Of a stretch of DNA of 23,238 bases, positions 7,896 to 14,467 are shown in pieces. The stretch spans positions 1-23,238 of the forward strand of contig DJYC01000101.1 in NCBI GenBank assembly GCA_002448445.1, given 5' to 3'. Both the position numbers and the translations under genes were made by a program. The stretch is from Treponema sp. UBA6988 (lineage in GTDB: Bacteria; Spirochaetota; Spirochaetia; Treponematales; Treponemataceae). Under the pieces are notes generated by a model. It saw nothing but the letters and a program-made list of their open reading frames with translations. It was not told the origin of the DNA and did not search any database. The first letter of the stretch is position 1, and each line of letters begins with the position of its first letter.

Positions 7896-8211
7896 TTTCA
7901 TTTCCGGTCTTTTCATCTATGGACTTTACGATTCTAAGCGGTAACGGACATTTTCTGCCCGACTCTAATCCGGTAAACAGAATCGTCTAGTCAATGGGCA
8001 TGGGTTTTGAATTGGTTTTATGACCCTCTGTGCCTTTATACTGGGTGTTATCTTTGAGCGTATTATTCTCAAGCTCCTTGGCATAGCTTATGGTCACAAA
8101 CTGCTGCCATGCATTGAAGTCCTTGCAGTGTTTGTCTGCCTGTTTAATTTTTATGAGTTTTTCGAATTGAGGTTTCGGAACAATGCTAGCAACTGTCCAC
8201 GGCTTACGCAT
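7896..8211 (-). pseudogene. IS4-family (DUF4372-type) transposase remnant 1
   Basis: The N-terminus starts at 8211 with MRKPWTVASIVPKPQFEKLI and then FNAWQQFVTISYAKEL, matching the DUF4372 domain of IS4-type transposases. After a stop, a second frame gives RIVKSIDEKTGNEITI, the stretch before the LTNN motif of the catalytic domain. This frame runs into the target duplication of the IS256 element and resumes on its far side as LTN before diverging. Most of the catalytic domain is lost. The first part, to 7987, stays open. Confidence 0.7.
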
Positions 8212-8430
8212 GAGAGAACATGATTTTTAACCTGTAATCATCATACATGCAGGAACACATCTGTCCAATATAATTTCATAGTCCTAATTCCCACTGAATA
8301 CAATCTAAGGAAAGCTTAGGTTTTTCATCAGGAGGAGAGCCCGAAAACCACCCGAAAAGATTCCTGCGGTCAAAAATGCAAACGCACAATTCACAGACAA
8401 AACTTGAAAAATTCTTGCTGGAGAACGCAG
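8212..8430. other. Spacer between two IS4 remnants
   Basis: No coding content is recognised. CTAAG-GAAAG-CTTAG followed by GTTTTT (about 8309-8328) is a weak terminator-like hairpin that may come from the end of a lost IS copy. Confidence 0.3.
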
Positions 8431-8763
8431 TCAATTGAGCAGCCTCAAGTACAGCAGATAAACAATCTGGGCTATCCAGATTTGCGTCTTTACTGCATTC
8501 TCTGACTCACCGAAAAACTTTTCTATCTCAAGGTTTTGCTTGAGGGTCTTGAAGAAAATCTCTATGTTCCATCGTGCCCTATACATCTTTGCGATTTATT
8601 CCGAGCTGACGGAAAACTCATTAGTCAAAATCACGATGGACTTTCCTGTCTTCTCGTCGATTCAACAGCCTCTCAAAAACCTCAGGATTTCTTGTGCTGT
8701 TCGCATAGGATATGGAGGACCTCTTTACATCCTTCAAAACCCCGAGATGATATTTTGTAGCTT
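8431..8763 (-). pseudogene. IS4-family transposase remnant 2, centre deleted
   Basis: On the - strand the first part reads KYHLGVLKDVKRSSISYANS and NPEVFERLL, the end of the N-terminal domain. It jumps directly to SIVILTNEFSVSSE, a stop, then MYRARWNIEIFFKTLKQNL and FFGESENAVKTQIWIAQI. The last piece is the C-terminal YRxRWxIExFFKxxKQ signature with the catalytic Glu. The central catalytic region is missing and at least one frameshift and one stop are present. It is the same family and orientation as remnant 1. Confidence 0.75.
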
Positions 8764-8786
8764 AATTATACCACGAATTACAGACT

Positions 8787-9557
8787 TTAAACAGTACCTA
8801 TTCTATCTTGGACAGATGTGATGCAGGAACGCTTGCCAAAACAGATTTGTTCTTTTTGTTTTAACTGCATTTTAATTCTGTTGTAAATGATGCACCTTAT
8901 GATTGCAATGTTCTCTGCAGCATTCTTTTCAAGGATTGGGCTCTCGTCTTCCTTGAAAATCACGCCGAGACACCAATAGAGGTTGTTCTCAATCGACCTG
9001 TGGCTTCTGACGGCTTGCACGAAATCCATGGCATCAGCAATTGAGCAGATGAAATATCTTGATTCGACACTTTCTTCTCCCCTGCAAAATGCCTTGAGGG
9101 GCTCCCATTCCTTCAATTCTGAAAACCAGCTTACTCCGTGTCAGGGTAATAGATTCTTTTTCGATTCTGCCGTGTCCCTTGTCATTAGTTTCAAAAATAT
9201 GGCAGCTTTTTATCAATTCACCTGAAAAGACTTCCTTTATTTTCCCGAACATCGTCTTGCAGTTGTTCTTGACGGCGAGGACTTAACTGCACTTTTTCTT
9301 CGTGAATTTTTTGCAGATTTCTTTCTGTCCAAGTACGATCCCAAGCTCTATTTTTTTTCAATCCCTTTTATGAACAGCCGCTGGAAAATTTTCGGATCAA
9401 TCATTCCGAGCGTCCGCCTTATCGTGTTTTCTCCGACACTTACACCGCACATCACCACTGTCAGTATTCTATCAAAAATCCTTCCACATTCGGAATTATC
9501 AACGACCCGAACGCACAATCTCCGCATGAATAAAATCTTAGCAATTTCAAGTTGCAA
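8787..9557 (-). pseudogene. ISAs1-family transposase remnant
   Basis: Pieces in several - strand frames follow the ISAs1 order. At 9557-9348 is NTIRRTLGMIDPKIF, the N-terminal HDTIxRVLxxIDP stretch. Near 9340-9250 is an interrupted QKEIxKK / VLAVKNN region containing a stop. At 9252-9034 is ETNDKGHGRIE, the family HGRIE box. At 9116-8787 is VRSHRSIENNLYWCLGVIF followed by KEDES, the C-terminal HWxIENxLHWxLDVxFxED box. The segment with the catalytic TIDAxxxQ motif is deleted. It is clearly inactive. Confidence 0.8.
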
Positions 9558-9594
9558 GAATGCAGAAGTTGTGCTAAATTTTTACACGGTGAAT

Positions 9595-9788
9595 ATGAAA
9601 AATTTTAGAGGACATGCATCGTACAGCTTTTATTTAACGCGACAACAAACAAAATCATTTCCGATGCGATTGATTCTATTGCCCAAATTACAGGAAATCA
9701 GTATATAACTAAAAACAGGATACCACCGCATATGACTATAGGAGCCTTTCGTGGAACAAAAAAAGAAAAGGTTGAGAATTTAGATTAA
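9595..9788 (+). pseudogene. 2H phosphoesterase (2'-5' RNA ligase-like) fragment
   Basis: ATG 9595 opens MKNFR. Shifting by two bases continues as TCIVQLLFNATTNKIISDAI and then IPPHMTIGAF, ending at TAA 9788. CxVQLxF and PPHxTIGxF are the first strand and first HxT motif of the 2H phosphoesterase superfamily. Only about 64 codons remain of a usual 160-180, and the second HxT motif is absent, so the protein is truncated as well as frameshifted. GGTGA lies just before the ATG. Confidence 0.6.
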
Positions 9789-9834
9789 TTCTTATTGATG
9801 ACAGACCTGTCCTTCAAATTGAACTCTCATTGTA

Positions 9835-9855
9835 AAAGTTTGGCAGCCAAACTTT
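9835..9855. repeat. Perfect palindrome, arms AAAGTTTGGC, copy 1
   Basis: Ten-base arms AAAGTTTGGC and GCCAAACTTT surround one central A. Related palindromes lie at 10347-10365 and 10516-10536. It falls just after the 2H-phosphoesterase fragment. Confidence 0.75.
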
Positions 9856-10009
9856 AATCAATAAATTGCAAGAAGCCGGTTCTATTATGCCTTGCATATG
9901 CAGAAAGATAAAAATGGCTGTGTGATTCTTTCGGAAACCTGAAACAGGAAAGAATTGTACATAGGCCGCATTGAATCAAGTAAAATCTAGCCCAAAATAG
10001 AAGACACGA

Positions 10010-10193
10010 CAGAAACTGACGAATGAAACTGCAAAACGGTATTTTCTCGCAAGGAAAAAAAGAAAAAACGAAGATTCTAGACGAATACTGTGCGACGGTA
10101 GGCAACAACCGGAAATATGCCATGCATGTTCTGAAAAACATGGCATACATGAAAACGACAAATTTCAACAAGGTCCAGCGCTGGGTAAAATGA
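10010..10193 (+). pseudogene. Fragment of an integrase-core transposase (ISNCY-like)
   Basis: One frame reads KLTNETAKRYFLARKK. After a 1-base shift it continues as EKTKILDEYCATVGNNRKYA to MHVLKN, then a stop at 10193. This matches the N-terminal helix-turn-helix of DDE-integrase-type transposases, with the pattern KxxILDExxxxTGxxRKYAxxLL. No catalytic domain remains. Confidence 0.5.
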
Positions 10194-10346
10194 GCCGTAC
10201 AGCAAGTAATCTCGGTTAGATTTTTGCATGAGTAAATACATAGGTGAAGTCCCTGCTTGTAAATAAATTGAGGTAGAAACATTCTGATTGGACAGGATTT
10301 TTTTTACTGATGGCAATAATCGCCAGTTTCAAATGGATGCGAAGAA

Positions 10347-10365
10347 AAGTTTGTTTAACAAACTT
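10347..10365. repeat. Perfect palindrome, arms AAGTTTGTT, copy 2
   Basis: AAGTTTGTT and AACAAACTT surround a central T. The centre contains GTTTAAC. Confidence 0.75.
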
Positions 10366-10515
10366 ATGAGCTCGGCATGACTTTTATCATTGGGCAATAG
10401 AGTTTAAAACAAGATGCTCCGATGAGCAAGTACAACTTCATAACATGTTTATTGAGTATGTCAAATTCCTGGGGGACAGTGTAGAGAAGGCAGTTGTTTC
10501 AGTATCAGAGTCAGT

Positions 10516-10536
10516 AAAGTTTGTTGAACAAACTTT
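10516..10536. repeat. Perfect palindrome, arms AAAGTTTGTT, copy 3
   Basis: AAAGTTTGTT and AACAAACTTT surround a central G and are followed by TT. The centre contains GTTGAAC. It is nearly identical to copy 2, 169 bp away. Confidence 0.75.
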
Positions 10537-10907
10537 TTCCAGAGCATGCGCAGGATAGGGACTTGTGAATTCAAATGTAAACGTAATAGCTTGTATGAAA
10601 GTATTTCCTGTAGTAGAATGAAACAGGTAGAAAAATCGGGGCAGAAAAAAAGCTTAAACATATCTTATTATATAATAAAACAGTCTTAAAAAGGTGCTAT
10701 AGTTATTTGCATTTTATTTTTCTCTTGTGAATCTATAAAGATGGATCACCAGGAAAAACTTTTATATTCTATGAAATCATAGACGGGACTTGTAGTTCTT
10801 GCACAGGACAATATGTATTCAGGACGTGAATAGTAACAGTTTATAGTGAGATATGCACATTTCCACAGAGACTATTACTAATTGCAAATATATTGTAAAA
10901 CTAATTG

Positions 10908-10924
10908 TATATAATAGAAGAAAA
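10908..10924 (+). repeat. 17-bp inverted repeat, left copy
   Basis: TATATAATAGAAGAAAA is the exact reverse complement of 11172-11188. It includes a TATAAT box pointing inward (to the right). Directly inside it lies AAAGTGTGAC, a variant of the iteron-like motif. Confidence 0.8.
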
Positions 10925-11171
10925 ATGAAAAAGTGTGACCATCTCAGGGAAAAGTGTGACCGGATTTTGGGGGAAGGCTGCAAAACCTTGCAGTACAATA
11001 AGATGCAGAGGAGGAGGGAAAAGGAAAACTGTTACCCATGGCGGGAGAAAATCCACAGGCTGTTGTGGAAAAGGGATGGGAAAGTGTTACTATTTTGAAA
11101 GGGGTAATGCCGGACAAACTGTTACTAAACGAGAAGGGAATGCATAAAGAAAAAAGTAACAGTTTGTATTG

Positions 11172-11188
11172 TTTTCTTCTATTATATA
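11172..11188 (-). repeat. 17-bp inverted repeat, right copy
   Basis: The complement of 10908-10924, with its TATAAT box pointing inward (to the left). Immediately inside lies AAACTGTTAC (as GTAACAGTTT at 11156-11165), so both arms share the order box then iteron-like motif. A TATATGCATATA palindrome overlaps its outer edge (11185-11196). Confidence 0.8.
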
Positions 11189-11334
11189 TGCATATAAAAA
11201 GAAACTCAGGGGCATGATTCGCGCGGGAGGGATGCGTTGGATTGCCGGACTTGTTAAAAGGGAAAATATAAACTGTTACTTTATGGATGCCGGACAAACT
11301 GTTACCAATTCTTTTCAGGAGGGGAAGGGGAGGA

Positions 11335-11434
11335 GCCTACGCCGGATTGGAAGGGCCCGCCGAAGGCGGGTTGCGGAACGGAGTGGAGCAATGGAGGGGG
11401 TAGGGGGGGGCCCCCGGAACCCTGGAAAGCCGGG
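11335..11434 (+). repeat. GC-rich dispersed intergenic repeat, copy 2
   Basis: It starts GCCTACGCCGGATTGGAAGG and ends near CCCTGGAAAGC, the same ends as 1667-1752. It shares AGCAATGGAGG and CCGGAACCC with the relative at 22240-22316. Inside are the hairpin CCCGCCGAAGGCGGG and a G8-C5 run. It lies between the motif cluster and the GGDEF/EAL gene. Confidence 0.6.
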
Positions 11435-11528
11435 ATTTGAAAGGAACCGGGGCCGGTTTTAGCAGGGAAACCCGGGGAATGCAGGGGATGCTTGCGTCCA
11501 TAAAATAATTTGTATTTTTAACCAGGTG

Positions 11529-11537
11529 TGCTATAAT
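11529..11537 (+). promoter_or_regulatory. Extended -10 promoter of the GGDEF/EAL gene
   Basis: TGCTATAAT (hexamer 11532-11537) is followed after six bases by ATG 11544, so the predicted start of transcription is the A of the ATG. No ribosome binding site can fit. The -35 region is poor (TTTGTA/TTGTAT around 11509-11515), as is common for extended -10 promoters. Confidence 0.65.
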
Positions 11538-11543
11538 TAGGGC

Positions 11544-14402
11544 ATGGGGCCTGTTGAAAAAGTGAAGAAATTTCTGATTCTCGTGTGCCTGCTGCCGGTG
11601 GCGGCGTGGGGTAGGGTGGTGCGCATTCCCGAGCCAGACCCTGAGCGCTACAGTCCCTACCGGTTCGGCCTTCAGAGCGGGCTGTTCCTTGAGCAGTACC
11701 TTGACGGACTTGGAAAGGTTGCCGGATGGGAATTTGAGTGGGTGCCAGTAAAGGAAATGTCCTATGACGCGGCCCTGCATTCCGGGGTGATAGACTTCGC
11801 CTTTGACGTTACGCGCACGGCGGAGAGGGAAAGGAAAGGCACCCTGTTCAGCTCCGTGCCGATGGGGAACGAGTATGTGGAGCTTTTTGCGCTCGAGGGG
11901 GACCCAAGGTTCAGCAGCGGGAACCTGGGGGCTCTTGATGGTGTCACCGTAGGCTACATGGCGGAAGACCCCATGCAGGGAAAGTACCTGGAGGCATTTG
12001 AAAGGGAGCATTCGGTAAGGCTGAGGAAGAAGGCATATCCCTATGGAACCGACATGGTGGGCCTCATGAAGTCCGGCGAGATTGACCTGAGGGTTGCAAA
12101 CTGCTCCAGGCCGGTAGTCGAGAGCAGGGAAAAGTCCGTCTACAACCTGGCCTGCTACCAGGTATACTTTGCATGCGTGGACGCGGCCCTCAAGGCGGAA
12201 ATGGATGCCGCGCTGAACACGCTGCTCAGGGAAAACTATTTCTTCCGCTACGACGTATTCTCCAGGATTTACGGGGTTCCGACCTACAGCTACGATAATT
12301 TTACGGAGGCGGAAAGGGAATTCATCCTAAAAAGACAAACTGTTACCATTATAGATGATTCGGAGGGAATTGGTGCCCTGGAGGATGTGAGCAGGGAATT
12401 CTGGGGCAAGGTGGCTGACTATTCGGGGCTGGAGTTCTCGTTCGGGACTGCGGATGGCGGTGAGGGAGGCTACGGCGGAGAGGGTATCTTCATGACTGTC
12501 AGGAGCAGGGAGTCAATCCACAGGGGGCTTGTGTTCACGAATCCGGTCAGGGTTATGAGCGTAAGGCTTCTGTGCACAAGGGGGCTTTCCTGGGAGTCTC
12601 TGATGCGGGGAGGGGAGGGGCATGAATCCGGGGGTAGGCCCCGCTTTGCGGTTACGGGGGACATAGTTAAGCTCCTTCCCTTCTTTAGGGACATATGCAT
12701 TCCGTTTGACTGCAAGGTGCTCGAGAGCGTGGACAAGTGTCTTGAGATGACTCAGCGGGGGGAATTTGACGCGGCCCTTGTCGATGACTATTTCCTGCAG
12801 CGCATGAACGACATAAACAACTATCCGGGGCTGAAGGGGCAGGGGGACAACCTTTTTTCGGTACCGGTATGCCTGGGGGTGAGGGTCACCGACGGGGAAA
12901 GGAATGCCTCCGCCATAGTGGCCTCCATCATAGACAAGACCATGTACCAGTTGCCGCATTTCTACTATTCGGAGCTGATGAACAGCAGGGGGCTTTACGA
13001 GAAGGTCAGGCCTGCCAGGGTGAGGTTCAAGCTCAGGCTCCTGAAGATAATGATTTCCATATGTGCCGGGATTTTTGCTATGATAATGGTCTGGCTGGTG
13101 CTCAGGGACAGGAGGATAAGGCACAGCAGTTACGAGGACAGACTGACCGGGCTTTTGAACAACGACGGATTCCTGCACGTGGCGAACAAGGCGCTCGTAC
13201 TGAACCCAGGAAAAAGGTACGTCGTTGCGGAACTGAACATAAGGAATTTCTCCATGATAAACCAGACGAATTCCAGCGAGTACGGTGACAGGGTGCTTGT
13301 GTGCATTGCAAGGGAGCTTCAGAGGCTGAACAGGGGGAACGGGGCCGTTCTTGCAAGGGGCTTTGCAGACAGCTTCTACATCATGCATGGGGCCGGGGAC
13401 AACATGGCGGAGGATTCCAGGCACATGCAGCACCTGATGAGGGCGGTTCAGGCAGCCCTATCCGGCGGGGGCTTTCCTGGGGTGATACGTGGAGGGTGTG
13501 CATTCAGCGGAAAGGATGCGGACACGGCGGGGGAGCTTCTCAGCAGGGCCAACTATGCACGCAAGGTAAGCGGGACGGGATTCTATTCCAATTTTACGGT
13601 GTTCGACGAGCAGATAAAGAAGAGGCGCGAGATTGTTCTGGACATAGAGAGGAGCATAGAAGAGGCCTTTGAGCGGAACGAATTCTTTGTGGTTTTCCAG
13701 CCCAAGATAAGCCTTGCGGACGGAAAGGTCAAGGGGGCAGAGGCCCTTGTCAGGTGGAACAGCAGCGTTCATGGATTTGTAAGCCCATCCCTGTTCATTC
13801 CGGTCTTTGAGCAGAACGGGTATGTTTCGAAACTTGACTTTTTTGTATACCAGAAGGTCTTTGAATACCAGCAGGAGCAGGTCAGGCAGGGAAGGCCGGT
13901 CGTGCCGATAAGCGTTAACGTCTCCAGGCTGCACCAGAACCCGGCAAGGTTCGTTTCTACTTTTACGAACAAATTTAGGCAGTATTCCATTTCACCTGAA
14001 TGCATAGAACTCGAGATAGTCGAGCGGTTTGCAGGGGCAAGCGACAAGATGCTCATACAGCTGACGGAACTTCTGCGGGGGGAGGGGTTCCGGGTAAACA
14101 TGGATGATTTTGGGTCCGGGGAATCTTCGCTTAACATGCTTTCGGAAATTCCCGTGGATGTGATAAAATTTGACCAGCGGTTCCTGAGGCAGGCCCAGAC
14201 TTCGAGGGATTCCTTCATCATACTTTCGGAAACCATAAACATGGTCCGCAAGCTGGGAAAGCTTACGGTATGCGAAGGTGTGGAGACTGAAGATCAGGTT
14301 GAGATGCTGCGCGGCATGGACTGCGACCTTGTGCAGGGCTTCTTCTATTCAAAGCCCCTTAGCAGGGATGCATTTACCGGATATGTTGCAAGGCACATCT
14401 GA
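11544..14402 (+). CDS. c-di-GMP phosphodiesterase: 2 SBP + degenerate GGDEF + EAL
   Basis: 952 residues. A signal peptide (1-23) is followed by two periplasmic solute-binding-like domains (about 24-250 and 265-485, SBP_bac_3 type). A transmembrane helix lies at about 499-520. The GGDEF-fold domain starts at DRLTGLLN (532), but its active-site loop is FADSF (607-611) instead of GGDEF, so it should not make c-di-GMP. The EAL domain is complete: EALVRW (733-738), SVNVSRL, ELEIVER, DDFGSG (854-859), IKFD, EGVET and QGFFYSKPL. The predicted role is a membrane c-di-GMP phosphodiesterase controlled by a periplasmic small-molecule ligand, with the GGDEF fold as a regulatory module. Its codons are G-rich, unlike the AT-rich DNA upstream. 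A 15-base match to the iteron-like motif lies inside it (12334-12348). Confidence 0.9.
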   Translation: MGPVEKVKKFLILVCLLPVAAWGRVVRIPEPDPERYSPYRFGLQSGLFLEQYLDGLGKVAGWEFEWVPVKEMSYDAALHSGVIDFAFDVTRTAERERKGTLFSSVPMGNEYVELFALEGDPRFSSGNLGALDGVTVGYMAEDPMQGKYLEAFEREHSVRLRKKAYPYGTDMVGLMKSGEIDLRVANCSRPVVESREKSVYNLACYQVYFACVDAALKAEMDAALNTLLRENYFFRYDVFSRIYGVPTYSYDNFTEAEREFILKRQTVTIIDDSEGIGALEDVSREFWGKVADYSGLEFSFGTADGGEGGYGGEGIFMTVRSRESIHRGLVFTNPVRVMSVRLLCTRGLSWESLMRGGEGHESGGRPRFAVTGDIVKLLPFFRDICIPFDCKVLESVDKCLEMTQRGEFDAALVDDYFLQRMNDINNYPGLKGQGDNLFSVPVCLGVRVTDGERNASAIVASIIDKTMYQLPHFYYSELMNSRGLYEKVRPARVRFKLRLLKIMISICAGIFAMIMVWLVLRDRRIRHSSYEDRLTGLLNNDGFLHVANKALVLNPGKRYVVAELNIRNFSMINQTNSSEYGDRVLVCIARELQRLNRGNGAVLARGFADSFYIMHGAGDNMAEDSRHMQHLMRAVQAALSGGGFPGVIRGGCAFSGKDADTAGELLSRANYARKVSGTGFYSNFTVFDEQIKKRREIVLDIERSIEEAFERNEFFVVFQPKISLADGKVKGAEALVRWNSSVHGFVSPSLFIPVFEQNGYVSKLDFFVYQKVFEYQQEQVRQGRPVVPISVNVSRLHQNPARFVSTFTNKFRQYSISPECIELEIVERFAGASDKMLIQLTELLRGEGFRVNMDDFGSGESSLNMLSEIPVDVIKFDQRFLRQAQTSRDSFIILSETINMVRKLGKLTVCEGVETEDQVEMLRGMDCDLVQGFFYSKPLSRDAFTGYVARHI

Positions 14403-14444
14403 TTTGAAATGAATTTTTATCCGGGCGGAAATTTTTTAGAGGAG

Positions 14445-14462
14445 ACTGAAGGTTCAGTTTTT
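14445..14462 (+). terminator. Weak hairpin before sbcD
   Basis: ACTGA and TCAGT pair around AGGT, with four T residues after. It is short and may only attenuate transcription passing from the GGDEF/EAL gene into sbcD. Confidence 0.3.
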
Positions 14463-14467
14463 GAGAC

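Larger units (their letters stand above)
10194..10830. other. AT-rich non-coding stretch
   Basis: No gene is recognised. It contains two of the three AAGTTTGTT palindromes (10347-10365, 10516-10536) and strongly AT-rich DNA from about 10640 on, which leads into the motif cluster at 10831-11305. Confidence 0.5.
10831..11307. other. Candidate replication origin with iteron-like repeats
   Basis: Copies of GTAACAGTTT occur at 10833 and 11156. Its complement AAACTGTTAC occurs at 11026, 11116, 11270 and 11296. Variants are AAAGTGTGAC at 10930 and 10951 (21 bp apart) and AAAGTGTTAC at 11081. A longer form, ATGCCGGACAAACTGTTAC, is repeated exactly at 11107-11125 and 11287-11305. The 19-mer at 11112-11130 is the exact complement of 2226-2244 upstream of rep. 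DnaA-box-like words are TGTGGAAAA (11064-11072, complement of TTTTCCACA), AAATCCACA (11049-11057) and ATTTCCACA (10859-10867). AT-rich DNA adjoins on the left. This combination fits an iteron origin, though a regulator-binding array cannot be excluded. Confidence 0.5.

Noticed and set aside
10853..11147. Open frames within the motif cluster
   Set aside because: They read through the repeats in Lys/Arg/Gly-rich low-complexity sequence with no ribosome binding site.
12513..13433. Long - strand open frame opposite the GGDEF/EAL gene
   Set aside because: It is a shadow frame created by strong codon bias of the real gene; composition is rich in His/Pro/Val and no start signals are present.
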